Positions 32,248-41,724 of a stretch of 52,685 nt of DNA are shown one piece after another. The DNA is taken from positions 1-52,685 of the forward strand of contig JAILJO010000079.1 in NCBI GenBank assembly GCA_024694675.1, read 5' to 3'. A program made the translations under genes and the position numbers. This stretch comes from Bacteroidales bacterium (GTDB taxonomy: Bacteria > Bacteroidota > Bacteroidia > Bacteroidales > UBA932). The notes beneath the pieces are model-generated. The model was given only the letters and a program-made list of their open reading frames with translations. It had not been told where the DNA came from and did no database searches. Numbering within the stretch: position 1 is the stretch's first letter; each line of letters opens with the position of its first letter.

Positions 32248-33843
32248 ATGAATAAAATGTATTTCCTTGCAGCCCTTGCCGTGATAGCGGCCGGCTGCGC
32301 AAAAGAAGCCAAGACTCCTGCAGTTGAGGAATTTGAAGAAACTCCGGAGGTTGTCATCGAGCCTTCATCCGTGGTTTTTACCGCCGGAATCGACACCAAG
32401 GCAGTCCTTGACGGCTCTGACGTAAAGTGGGTTGCCGGTGATGCCATCACCATCTGGAACGGCTCTGCAGCAGCAGAGTTCACAACCACCGACAGCGGCG
32501 CATCTGCAACTTTCACCACCACCGGAACCTTCACAGAGACCGGAACCTACACAGCCCTGTATCCTCATGACGGTTCCGCAGTTTTCTCTGCCGGCACTGT
32601 GACAACCACTCTCCCTGAAGCCCAGACTGCAGCCTCCGGCACCTTCGACCCTGCCGCCAACCTTGCAGTTGCAAGTTCCAGTACCACAGACCTTACCTTC
32701 TACAATCTGGTAAGTTACCTCAAGTTCACCGTTCCCACAGGAATGGATGACCTCACCTCCGTGTCCTTCAAGGGCAACGCAGGCCAGAAGGTAGCCGGCG
32801 CCGCTGCCGTTAACGTCGGCGACAAGGCCCTCACCGCCACGGGTTCGGAGACTGCCACCCTTTCCGGCCCCTTCACCGAAGGCAGCACCTACTACCTTGC
32901 AATCGCCCCGCAGACCTTTACCGGCGGCTACACCGTCACCATCACCCGCACCGGCGGCACCTATACCATGGTCTCCGGCAAGGACGTCACCTTCTCCCGC
33001 GCCACCGCCCGCAACATCGGCAACCTTTGGGATGGAAAAGCCAAGGTGGTTCTCGGTGGCTCCGCTTTAGGTGCAGCAGCATCTCTTGAGCAGACTCTCG
33101 AGAATGAAAATCTCTTTGCTGCGGTTGTAGACTTGACAGCAGGTGATCTTACCCTTACTCAGTATATGCAGAATAAGGTAATCGCTCCTGTATCCGGGCA
33201 TGATTTCAATGATGGAACAACCACTCCGGTTGCAGTATCAGCACCTGATGCAGACAAGTATATTACCATTTCTGATGCCGGTAAGTATCGCATTATTTAC
33301 GATGCCAGCAGCAATAACCTGACAATTCAGTCTCCTGCTACATTTGTTGCAAATAAGAGTGTAAGTTATAATAATACTGTTGATAAAATCAATCCATATA
33401 ATCAAGAGGTAACTGAACTCTGGATGTGGGGAGGCTTCAACGGGTTCGCAAAAGATGCAGACCAAGCCAAGGCTGGTTTCCAGAGTAAATATCGTCTGCT
33501 TCAGAGTGCTGCAAATCCTTATTTGTTTGTTTATTCCGGCACGGTATTACCTCATTCAAGCGGTAATTACAATTCCAAGAACCAAGTTACAAATGAAACC
33601 AATGGCTCAGGTTGGCTCACATTCCTTGTAAGCAATATCGAGAATAACGTATATGCGTACGGCTCAACTGCAGAAGCTGTTAGAAACACTTATACAAATA
33701 GAGTAGACTGTGATCTTGATTCACAATATACCTGTGTTGGAGGACAAGGCAATAACAGGTATGCATATTTTGGTATTCCCGACGGCGCGAATTATGTAGA
33801 GGTTGACATTGACAATCTTACAGTAGTTTTCAAAGCAAAATAA
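32248..33843 (+). CDS. Fimbrillin-domain lipoprotein with SusE-type C-terminal domain
   Basis: This 531-aa lipoprotein has lipobox AAGC (Cys17). Its fimbrillin-like domain (about 40-260) is nearly the same as that of the upstream protein: SSVVFTAGIDTKA, TLPEAQTAASGTFDPAANLA in pieces, MDDLTSVSFKGNAGQKVAG in pieces. A SusF-like middle domain follows (about 262-368). The C-terminal domain (370-531), starting SVSYNNTVDKINPY and including TELWMWGGFN and YAYGSTAEA, is homologous to the C-terminus of SusE. From about 33,050 the codons become markedly AT-richer while the protein homology continues. It is a likely surface glycan-binding protein assembled from pieces of its two neighbours. Confidence 0.74.
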   Translation: MNKMYFLAALAVIAAGCAKEAKTPAVEEFEETPEVVIEPSSVVFTAGIDTKAVLDGSDVKWVAGDAITIWNGSAAAEFTTTDSGASATFTTTGTFTETGTYTALYPHDGSAVFSAGTVTTTLPEAQTAASGTFDPAANLAVASSSTTDLTFYNLVSYLKFTVPTGMDDLTSVSFKGNAGQKVAGAAAVNVGDKALTATGSETATLSGPFTEGSTYYLAIAPQTFTGGYTVTITRTGGTYTMVSGKDVTFSRATARNIGNLWDGKAKVVLGGSALGAAASLEQTLENENLFAAVVDLTAGDLTLTQYMQNKVIAPVSGHDFNDGTTTPVAVSAPDADKYITISDAGKYRIIYDASSNNLTIQSPATFVANKSVSYNNTVDKINPYNQEVTELWMWGGFNGFAKDADQAKAGFQSKYRLLQSAANPYLFVYSGTVLPHSSGNYNSKNQVTNETNGSGWLTFLVSNIENNVYAYGSTAEAVRNTYTNRVDCDLDSQYTCVGGQGNNRYAYFGIPDGANYVEVDIDNLTVVFKAK

Positions 33844-35429
33844 TGCAACTTAACATCAATACCATCAGGCAAATGGCCATGGCGCTTGTGGGCGCCGTGG
33901 CCGTTGCTGCTTGCGGGGGGAAGGATAATGGCACGGAAACGCCGTCAGGAAGCGGCGAGAACGTGGCCATGAGCATTTCCCCTGACCGTGAGACCATGTA
34001 CCGCAACCCCTTCAGCGGGTGGGTGATCTACAGCGGCCTCGGCGACGGCCTTTCCGACAACTTCTGGCAGGAGTATGACAACATGAACTCCGCCATCGGC
34101 AAGGTGAAGGTGAGCGACTATGCGAATGCACTTCTCATACGCTCGTACTGGTCCCAGGCCGAGCCTCAGGAGGGCCTGTACTTTTGGGATGAAGCCTGCA
34201 ACACCAAGCCTGCGCAGCGTTTCCGGATGCTCAGGCAGGGTGCGAAAGAACGCGGTCTCAAGCTCATCTTCCAGCTCCGTGCCGACAGCCGCGACCTCCA
34301 CGAGAATGCCTGTCCGGACTATGTCCGCACCAAGGGCGCGAAGGGCTTCGAGTCCACCACCGGCTCTGCCAAAGTGTGGACTCCTTACCCTGACGACCCC
34401 ATCTTCCAGCAGTGCTATGAGAAGTTCCTCCGTGCCTTTGCGGCAGAGTTCAACAACCCCGACGAGGTGGACTGGATGGGCTCCTGGGGCATCGGCAAGT
34501 GGGGAGAGTACCACACCTGCATATACTCTACCGGTGACGAGAAGCCCCGCGAACCCGTTTTCGACTACTTCACGGACCTTTTCCTCGAGATTTTCGACAA
34601 GGTCCCCGTGTGCATAAACTTCCACAAGTCCATCGGCACCGGAAGCGGTGACAAGACAGACCCCGACAGCCAGCGCCTGGTGCAGAAAGGCATCGACAAG
34701 GGTCTCTGCCTCACCAGCGGCGCCTTCGGCATGCACGCATACTACGGCTCCTGGGAGAAAGGCTTCATCCATCTTCAGAGGTGGAAAGTCCCCATCCATG
34801 CAGAGGGCGGCTGGGTGCGTGCCTCCCACAGCCTTGCAGCCATCCAGAATGACGGCTACTCAGACTGGTCCGAGGTCCGTCGCGGCGAATTTGACGACGC
34901 CCGTGACGCATGCGCCAACACCATGGACTTCCGCTACAACTCCAACATCGGCATGGGGGAGACCTGGTCATGGTTCAACGATGCATTCGACCTTGTCCAG
35001 GAGGCAATCCGCACCCAGTTCTACAGACTGTATCCGGACAGGATATCCCTTCCGGAGAGCGCATCGGCAGGGGCTGCGGTGAGCATCACCCACCGCTGGA
35101 ACAACCTTGGCTGGGCATACTGCCCCACCAACATCAAGCCGTTCCAGGGCCGTTTCAAAGTGGCTTTCGCCCTGCTGGACACCAGGACCGGCGAGCCCGT
35201 GAATGTCTTCTTTGCAGAAGAGGCCAAGCCCTCAGACTGGACCTTCGGCACCCCCACAAGCTACACATCCAAGCTTAAACTTGACGGCGTAAAGGCCGGC
35301 TCCTATGTATGGGGTGTCGGGATAGTTGACTGCTCCAAGGAGAACCTCCCCATCGGTATACAGATAGCAGCCAAGGGCGAAAAAACGGCCTCCGGCTGGC
35401 TCAAACTCCATGAAATAACAGTGAAATGA
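33843..35429 (+). CDS. DUF4832-like TIM-barrel lipoprotein 3
   Basis: This 528-aa lipoprotein has lipobox VAAC (Cys24), and its ATG overlaps the previous TAA (TAATG). It is the third and most divergent paralog of the two proteins before SusC: YRNPFSGWVIYSGL, VKVSDYANALLIRSYWSQAEP in pieces, LIFQLRADSRD, WTPYPDDPIFQQCYEKF, GIGKWGEYH (Glu222), AEGGWV (Glu321), LGWAYCPTNI. It keeps both conserved Glu residues and the C-terminal beta-sandwich. Differences at the active-site loops (WGEYH versus WGEGH; NFHKS versus NYHRL/NYHNT) suggest a different linkage or sugar. Function as a hydrolase is inference. Confidence 0.68.
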   Translation: MQLNINTIRQMAMALVGAVAVAACGGKDNGTETPSGSGENVAMSISPDRETMYRNPFSGWVIYSGLGDGLSDNFWQEYDNMNSAIGKVKVSDYANALLIRSYWSQAEPQEGLYFWDEACNTKPAQRFRMLRQGAKERGLKLIFQLRADSRDLHENACPDYVRTKGAKGFESTTGSAKVWTPYPDDPIFQQCYEKFLRAFAAEFNNPDEVDWMGSWGIGKWGEYHTCIYSTGDEKPREPVFDYFTDLFLEIFDKVPVCINFHKSIGTGSGDKTDPDSQRLVQKGIDKGLCLTSGAFGMHAYYGSWEKGFIHLQRWKVPIHAEGGWVRASHSLAAIQNDGYSDWSEVRRGEFDDARDACANTMDFRYNSNIGMGETWSWFNDAFDLVQEAIRTQFYRLYPDRISLPESASAGAAVSITHRWNNLGWAYCPTNIKPFQGRFKVAFALLDTRTGEPVNVFFAEEAKPSDWTFGTPTSYTSKLKLDGVKAGSYVWGVGIVDCSKENLPIGIQIAAKGEKTASGWLKLHEITVK

Positions 35430-37852
35430 AAAAACTCGTTGCCATACTCTTCCTTGCCCTCTCTTTAGGAGCAAAGGCCCAGGTTCAGATAACCCCTCAG
35501 GACAAAGAGCGCGCATCGGCTCTTGTAAAGCAGATGACGCTGGAGGAAAAGTGCCGCTTCATTGCCGGCGCCCGTTCCTTCTACACCTACGCAATCCCGC
35601 GTCTGGGCATCCCGGAAATCCGCATGGCCGACGGCCCCCAGGGCGTAAGGAACAACACTGTGAGCACCCTTTATCCCTGCGGCATCCTCACGGCCTCCAC
35701 CTGGAACAGGGACCTTGCCCACAGGCTTGGAAACTCCCTTGCCGATGACTGCCGCGCCCGCGGAGTACACGTTCTCCTGGGCCCCGGCGTGAATATCTAC
35801 AGGGCTCCTTTATGCGGCCGCAACTTCGAGTACTTCGGCGAGGATCCTTATCTTTCCGGAGAAACTGCCGTCCAGTACATCCTGGGCGTGCAGGAAAAGG
35901 GAGTGATGGCAACCGTAAAGCATTTTGCCGCTAACAACCAGGAGAGGGCCCGCCACACCATGAGTTCCGACGTTGACGAGCGCACCCTCCAGGAAATCTA
36001 TTTCCCGGCTTTCAGGAAAGCCGTCCAGGAAGGCGGCGTCGGCGCTGTCATGGACAGCTACAACCTTGTGAACAGCGTCCACAGTACAGAGAACGCCTGG
36101 ATGAACAAGGTGGTCCTTAGGGACCAGTGGGGCTTCGAAGGCATAGTGATGTCGGACTGGACATCGGTCTACAGCACCATTGGCGCCGTGAACGGCGGCC
36201 TTGACCTGGAGTGCCCCAAGGGCGTTTTCTTCACCCCGGAGAAGATTGTCCCCCTCATTGAGAACGGTGTCCTCGAGGAAAGCCTCATCGACGAAAAGGT
36301 GCAGCATATACTCCAGACCTTCATCGCCTTCGGCTTCCTGGACAATTCCCCCAAGGACGCAAGCATTCCGGAAAACAATCCCCAGAGTGCCGCAACCGCC
36401 CTTGACATAGCCCGCGAAGGCGTTGTCCTCCTCAAAAACGATAACGCCCTTCCCCTTGCAAAGAAATCCAAGGTCCTGGTGCTTGGCCCCAATGCCGGCA
36501 AGATGCCTTCCGGCGGCGGCAGCGGCTCAGTGACCCCCTTCTACTCCGTTCCCCTTGCCGATGGCCTCAAGGCCCTCCACAAGAAAGTCACCGTCCTCTC
36601 CGACGATGACATCTTCCTCTCCATCATCCCGGATATAAAAAGCGGGGAAAATGCCGGCTTCACCGCCAGCTACTACCTTGGAGAGAAACTCGAGGGAGAA
36701 CCCCTGCACCGCTTGCAGGAAGCCGATCCAAGCCATGGCTGGAAGTTCGGCTCTCCCTTCGCTGACCTTCCCGTCGACGGCTTCTCAGTGCGCTGGGAAG
36801 GCAGCTGGAAGGCCCCGCAGGACGGCCTTGTGCGCTTTGTCCTCTCCGGCGATGACGGCTACCGCCTGTCCGTAGACGGCAAGCGCATCGGCGGCGACTG
36901 GCGCACCCACGGCCTCACCTCCAAGACCATTTTCATGAATGTGGAGAAAGACCGCGAGTACAAGCTGGAATTCGAGTTCTTCGAGCATGCCGGTGAGGCC
37001 ACCGTAGGCTTTACCGCAGGCCTTCTGGACGAGGCTCTCCTTGATAAGGAACTTGCCGCCTGCACCGATGTAGTGTACTGCTGCGGCTTTGACTCCTACC
37101 TCGAAGGAGAGGGCTTTGACCGCCCCTTCCGCCTTCCGGAAGACCAGCTTGACATGATGAAACGCCTTTCAGGAAAGCGCCTCACCGTGGTCGTGAACGC
37201 CGGCGGCGCAGTTGACATGAGCGGCTGGGGAGACCATGCAGACGCCATTCTCATGGCATGGTATCCCGGCCAGGAAGGCGGTACGGCCGTTGCCGAAATC
37301 CTTACCGGCAAGGTGTCGCCTTCAGGCAAGCTGCCCATATCCATGGAGGCGGCACCGGAAGACAATCCCAGCTTTGCAACCTACTTTGACAAGGACAGCA
37401 AGCAATCCCGTACAAGCTACTCAGAGGGGATTTTCACCGGTTACAGGGGCTATGACAAGACAGGCGTAAAGCCGCTTTATCCCTTCGGATTCGGCCTTTC
37501 ATACAGCACCTTCAAGTACTCCAACCTTACAGTTGAAAAGCACCCTGACGGCAAGGTTGAGGTGAGTTTCGACGTCACCAACACCGGAAAGCGGGATGCC
37601 GCCGAAGTCGGACAGGTATACGTAAGAGACATAAGCTGCAGCGTTCCAAGGCCGCTGAAGGAACTCAAGGGCTATGACAAGCACTTCATCTGCAAGGGAA
37701 AGACCGTGCGCTTCAGCGCCGTTCTCGATTCCGATGCATTCACCTTCTACAGCACCGCCTCCCACAGCTTCGTCCTTGAAGGCGGAGAGTTTGAAATACT
37801 CGCAGGCCCTTCATCGGCAGACCTTCCCCTTAAAGCTACCATCGTCCTATGA
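35426..37852 (+). CDS. GH3 beta-glycosidase with PA14 insertion
   Basis: This 808-aa exported enzyme has a signal peptide to about 18 (AKAQ). The GH3 N-terminal barrel has KQMTLEEKCRFI, MADGPQGVR, KHFAANNQE (Lys165-His166) and the nucleophile Asp244 in MSDWTS. The GH3 C-terminal domain starts about 325 (REGVVLLKNDNALPL) and is interrupted by a PA14 domain (about 408-535, FTASYYLGE to GFTAGL). An Fn3-like domain ends the protein. GH3 enzymes with this layout remove terminal beta-glucose or related sugars, and PA14 often shapes the +1 subsite. It overlaps its neighbours by four bases on both sides. Confidence 0.92.
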   Translation: MKKLVAILFLALSLGAKAQVQITPQDKERASALVKQMTLEEKCRFIAGARSFYTYAIPRLGIPEIRMADGPQGVRNNTVSTLYPCGILTASTWNRDLAHRLGNSLADDCRARGVHVLLGPGVNIYRAPLCGRNFEYFGEDPYLSGETAVQYILGVQEKGVMATVKHFAANNQERARHTMSSDVDERTLQEIYFPAFRKAVQEGGVGAVMDSYNLVNSVHSTENAWMNKVVLRDQWGFEGIVMSDWTSVYSTIGAVNGGLDLECPKGVFFTPEKIVPLIENGVLEESLIDEKVQHILQTFIAFGFLDNSPKDASIPENNPQSAATALDIAREGVVLLKNDNALPLAKKSKVLVLGPNAGKMPSGGGSGSVTPFYSVPLADGLKALHKKVTVLSDDDIFLSIIPDIKSGENAGFTASYYLGEKLEGEPLHRLQEADPSHGWKFGSPFADLPVDGFSVRWEGSWKAPQDGLVRFVLSGDDGYRLSVDGKRIGGDWRTHGLTSKTIFMNVEKDREYKLEFEFFEHAGEATVGFTAGLLDEALLDKELAACTDVVYCCGFDSYLEGEGFDRPFRLPEDQLDMMKRLSGKRLTVVVNAGGAVDMSGWGDHADAILMAWYPGQEGGTAVAEILTGKVSPSGKLPISMEAAPEDNPSFATYFDKDSKQSRTSYSEGIFTGYRGYDKTGVKPLYPFGFGLSYSTFKYSNLTVEKHPDGKVEVSFDVTNTGKRDAAEVGQVYVRDISCSVPRPLKELKGYDKHFICKGKTVRFSAVLDSDAFTFYSTASHSFVLEGGEFEILAGPSSADLPLKATIVL

Positions 37853-39693
37853 GAAAACTCGCAACTGTCATTGCCGGCCTTGCCGTCTGTGCGGGCCTCG
37901 GCGCCCAGAGCCTATTCGTAGAGTGCGAAAGCTTCCCTGAGAAGGGAGGCTGGGTGCTCGACCAGCAGTTCATCGACGAGATGGGCTCTTCCTATCTCCT
38001 TGCTCACGGCCTCGGCGTTCCCGTTGCCGATGCTTCCACCACGGTGGAGATTCCGTCGGCAGGAACGTGGAAAGTCTGGGCGCGCACGTATAACTGGACA
38101 TCGCCCTGGAGCGGGAAGGAAGGCCCCGGAAAGTTCAAGGTGAAACTGGGGAAGAAACTCCTTCCCAATGCGCTTGGCTGCACCGGGAATGCGTGGGAGT
38201 GGCAGTATGCAGGCTCCGTGAAGCTGAAGGCCGGAAAGACATCCATAGCCCTTCATGACCTCACTGGCTTTGACGGCAGGTGCGACGCCCTCTGGCTCAC
38301 GTCCGAAGACGGCGAGCCCCCCGTTTCCCTTGACAGAAACGCCCTTCTGGGCCTTCCGGAGCCTGAGAAGGCCTCCTATGACCTGGTTGTCGTCGGCGGC
38401 GGAATCGCGGGCATGTGCGCAGCCGTAGCCGCTGCAAGGCAGGGTCTCAAGGTTGCCCTTGTCAACGACCGTCCCGTCCTTGGCGGCAACAACAGCGCCG
38501 AGGTGCGCGTCCACCTGGGCGGCACCATCGAGGTGGGCCCGTATCCTGCCCTCGGCCGCATGCAGAGGGAGTTCGGCCACAGCAGGAAGGGAAACGCCCA
38601 GCCTGCCTCCAACTACGAAGATGAGAAAAAGCAGAGCTGGATAGAATCCGTTCCAGGACTCACCCTCTACGCCTCCACAAGGGCCGTCGCCGTTCAGAAA
38701 AGTGCAGGTAACCTCATTTCCGCCGTCCTCGTGGAGAACATTGAAAACGCCCGCGAAACCCTCCTCGAGGCCCCTCTCTTTGCCGATTGCACCGGCGACG
38801 GCACCATCGGCTACCTCTCCGGGGCCGACTTCCGCTACGGCCGTGAAGCAGCCTCCGAGTTCGGCGAATCCCTTGCTCCGGAGAAGGCCGACAACTTTGT
38901 CCTCGGCGCCTCCGTCCAGTGGTACAGCCGCAAGGATGCGAAGCCCTCGAAGTTCCCCGTATTTGAGTACGGCCTCAATTTCACCGACGAAAGCGTCCAG
39001 GATGTCACCATGGGAGAATGGACCTGGGAAACCGGCATGCTCCATGACATGACAGGGGAGTTCGAGTACATCCGCGACTACGGCCTTGCCGTCATCTACT
39101 CCAACTGGAGCTGGCTCAAGAACCATAAGAAACTGCATCAGGACCGCTCCCTAGACTGGGTGGCCTATATCTCAGGAAAGCGCGAGTCCCGCCGCCTCAT
39201 GGGAGATTACATCTACAAGCAGGACGATATCGAGAAGGCTGTTTTCCACGAGGACGCCACCTTCGCAACCACCTGGAGCATTGACCTCCACTCTCCTGAT
39301 CCTGCCAATACCAAGTACTTCCCGGGAGAGGAATTCAAGACAAAGACGGTGCACAACCGCATCTATCCTGCGGCAGTCCCGTACCGCTGCCTCTATTCCA
39401 GAAACATAGACAACCTCTTCATGGCGGGGCGTGACATCTCGGTCACCCATGTGGCCCTTGGAACCACCCGCGTCATGAGAACCTGCGGAATGGCAGGCGA
39501 GGTCGTTGGCCTTGCTGCTGCCGTCTGCCGCAAAAACGGTGTCCTGCCGCGTGCAGTCTATAGGAAGCACCTTCCCGAACTTCAGGAACTCATGCGCCGC
39601 GGCGCTGCCGTTGAAGGCCCCCTTCCTGACAACCAGAAGTTCAACGAACAGCCTTCCCTGCCTGCCCCAAGGCTCCTCAAGACCGCTGAATGA
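37849..39693 (+). CDS. Secreted FAD-dependent oxidoreductase with N-terminal beta-domain
   Basis: This 614-aa exported protein has a signal to about 20 (LGAQ). The N-terminal beta-sandwich (about 21-160) begins FVECESFPEKGGWVLDQ and has AHGLGVPV and WKVWARTYNW. It matches the region often annotated golvesin/xanthan-lyase-like in Bacteroidota. An FAD_oxidored domain follows, with Rossmann motif DLVVVGGGIAGMCAA (Gly183-Gly188), GGNNSAEVRVHLGG, ADCTGDGTIGYLSGA and, near the C-terminus, GRDISVTHVALGTTRVMRTCG in pieces. A redox enzyme among glycosidases suggests oxidation of a sugar or aglycone, possibly to a keto form that eases bond cleavage. That chemistry is inference. Confidence 0.8.
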   Translation: MRKLATVIAGLAVCAGLGAQSLFVECESFPEKGGWVLDQQFIDEMGSSYLLAHGLGVPVADASTTVEIPSAGTWKVWARTYNWTSPWSGKEGPGKFKVKLGKKLLPNALGCTGNAWEWQYAGSVKLKAGKTSIALHDLTGFDGRCDALWLTSEDGEPPVSLDRNALLGLPEPEKASYDLVVVGGGIAGMCAAVAAARQGLKVALVNDRPVLGGNNSAEVRVHLGGTIEVGPYPALGRMQREFGHSRKGNAQPASNYEDEKKQSWIESVPGLTLYASTRAVAVQKSAGNLISAVLVENIENARETLLEAPLFADCTGDGTIGYLSGADFRYGREAASEFGESLAPEKADNFVLGASVQWYSRKDAKPSKFPVFEYGLNFTDESVQDVTMGEWTWETGMLHDMTGEFEYIRDYGLAVIYSNWSWLKNHKKLHQDRSLDWVAYISGKRESRRLMGDYIYKQDDIEKAVFHEDATFATTWSIDLHSPDPANTKYFPGEEFKTKTVHNRIYPAAVPYRCLYSRNIDNLFMAGRDISVTHVALGTTRVMRTCGMAGEVVGLAAAVCRKNGVLPRAVYRKHLPELQELMRRGAAVEGPLPDNQKFNEQPSLPAPRLLKTAE

Positions 39694-41723
39694 TGAGAAG
39701 GACCATTACCGTAACGCTTCTTTTCCTGGGGGCTCTCTGCAGCGCCCAGGAACGGCCGTACGCATTCCTGCAGGGAGATACCCTCCGGCTTGGCAACGCC
39801 CTCGTCGAAAGGACTTTCCTGTGGAATGACGGAGACCTCAAGACCATAGCCATAAAGGACAAAGCGGCGGGTATTGTGCGCCCCGTGGGCAACTCCAGGC
39901 CCGATTTCATTCTGGGCAGGATGCACGGAGAAGGCGGAGTCCTGGAGGTAAGGGAAGAGCCCTCCACCGCACTTCAGCCCTCATGCCTTATCGCCGGCGT
40001 CCGTTACACCCTAGGCAGCGTTGAGGTAAGGCGGAACTTCCGCATATATGCCGATGTCCCCGCCATCGCCTGCGACTCCTATCTCCGTGGCTCCCTGAGC
40101 GGAGACCTCGCCGGAAAGGCGGCATCGGCAGGGGATCACAAGAACATAGAATCTGCCGCCGACATGGCCTCCAAGGCCGTTTCCGGGGCGGTCCTTGACC
40201 ACCTTGCCCTGGGCCCCGGCCACTGGAGAGGGAAGGCAGTGAACTTCCGCGACGTCACCGACTGGAACAACAACCTTGTCTTCGAGGAAGAGTTCATCTC
40301 CTACCGCAAGGTGGGCTACAAGGGGAATCTCCTCTTCGTGAATGACGCTGATGGCGGCATCTTCTTCCTCAAGGAAGCCCCCTGCCCGGACGTGCAGCCC
40401 GCATATCCCGGGGCCGATTTCACATCGGACTTCGGCCATTTCCAGATAACGGGCCTTGGCATAAAGGCAGAAGACGTGTCTCCGGACGGCTGGATCCGCC
40501 TTTACGGCGCTGTTACCGGAGTCTATTCCGGCGGCGAAAAAGAGGCCCTGACAGCCCTCCGGGCCTATCAGAAGACTATCCGCGCCTCGGAGGACATGAT
40601 AATGATGAACACCTGGGGAGACCGCAGTCAGGACTCGAAAGTGAACGAGGCCTTCTGCCTCCAGGAACTGGAAAAGGCCGCGCGGCTTGGAATCACCGTC
40701 TTCCAGATAGACGACGGCTGGCAGAGCGGCCGCAGCCCCAACTCCAAGAAGGCGGGCGGCTCATTCCGGAACATCTGGGACAACCCCCTCTACTGGACTC
40801 CGGACCCGGAAAAATATCCCCGCGGCCTTGCCCCCGTGGTTGAAAAAGCCCGCGAACTGGGAATAGAACTGGGCCTCTGGTACAACCCCAGCGTCCAGAA
40901 TGACTTTGCCGACTGGGAGAAGGATGCCGATGCCATCATCGGCCTCTACCGCGCCTACGGCATACGCATCTTCAAGATAGACGGCCTCCAGATACCCGGA
41001 AAGAAGGCAGAGGAGAACCTCCGCCGCCTCTTTGACAAGGTCCTGGAGGATACATCCGGCGCCGTGGTATTCAACCTCGACGCAACTGCAGGCCGCCGCC
41101 CCGGCTACAACTGGTTCGGGGAATACGGCAACATCTTCCTTGAGAACCGCTACACTGACTGGGGCAATTATTACCCCTACCAGACCCTCAGGAACCTCTG
41201 GATGCTCAGCCGATATGTCCCCGCAGAAAGGCTCCAAATAGAGTTTCTCAACAACTGGCGCAATGCCGACAAGTATCCCGCCGGAGACCCCTATGCCCCG
41301 GCAAACTACTCGTTCGAGTACCTTGCCGCAATTACTTTTGCAGGACAGCCCCTTGCCTGGATGGAGGCCTCCAACCTGCCGGAAGAAGCCTTCAAGGCGG
41401 GTAAGTTAATCAGGGCCTATGCTTCCGTGATGAAGGATTTCCACGGCGGCGTCATCCTTCCCGTGGGAGATGAGCCCTCGGGCCGCTCCTGGACAGGTTT
41501 TCAGTCCATAAGCGGCAGGGAAGGCTACCTCCTGGTTTACCGTGAAGACAATCCTTCGAAGAAGACCAGGATGAAGACCTGGCTTCCCGCCGGTACCAGA
41601 GTGCGCCTTACCCCCGTTCTTGGAAGCGGAAAGAAAGCCCGCGTGAAGGTGGCCGAAGACGGCACCATCCGTCTCAAGTTGTCCAAGAAAAACAGCTTTG
41701 CATTGTATAAATACAGCTATTGA
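39690..41723 (+). CDS. GH36-like alpha-galactosidase (melibiase family)
   Basis: This 677-aa exported protein has a signal to about 19 (LCSAQ). An N-terminal supersandwich domain (about 20-290) precedes a TIM barrel with VFQIDDGWQSG (Asp341-Asp342) and LGLWYNPSVQ. The GH36/GH-D nucleophile motif IFKIDGLQ has Asp431. RYTDWGNYYPYQTLRNLW supplies possible acid/base residues. The C-terminal beta-domain ends KKNSFALYKYSY. The fit is to the melibiase branch, retaining enzymes that cut alpha-galactosyl groups, though alpha-N-acetylgalactosaminidase or beta-L-arabinopyranosidase variants exist. The start could be ATG 39690 or 39693. It overlaps the FAD oxidoreductase gene by four bases. Confidence 0.82.
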   Translation: MMRRTITVTLLFLGALCSAQERPYAFLQGDTLRLGNALVERTFLWNDGDLKTIAIKDKAAGIVRPVGNSRPDFILGRMHGEGGVLEVREEPSTALQPSCLIAGVRYTLGSVEVRRNFRIYADVPAIACDSYLRGSLSGDLAGKAASAGDHKNIESAADMASKAVSGAVLDHLALGPGHWRGKAVNFRDVTDWNNNLVFEEEFISYRKVGYKGNLLFVNDADGGIFFLKEAPCPDVQPAYPGADFTSDFGHFQITGLGIKAEDVSPDGWIRLYGAVTGVYSGGEKEALTALRAYQKTIRASEDMIMMNTWGDRSQDSKVNEAFCLQELEKAARLGITVFQIDDGWQSGRSPNSKKAGGSFRNIWDNPLYWTPDPEKYPRGLAPVVEKARELGIELGLWYNPSVQNDFADWEKDADAIIGLYRAYGIRIFKIDGLQIPGKKAEENLRRLFDKVLEDTSGAVVFNLDATAGRRPGYNWFGEYGNIFLENRYTDWGNYYPYQTLRNLWMLSRYVPAERLQIEFLNNWRNADKYPAGDPYAPANYSFEYLAAITFAGQPLAWMEASNLPEEAFKAGKLIRAYASVMKDFHGGVILPVGDEPSGRSWTGFQSISGREGYLLVYREDNPSKKTRMKTWLPAGTRVRLTPVLGSGKKARVKVAEDGTIRLKLSKKNSFALYKYSY

Positions 41724-41724
41724 T

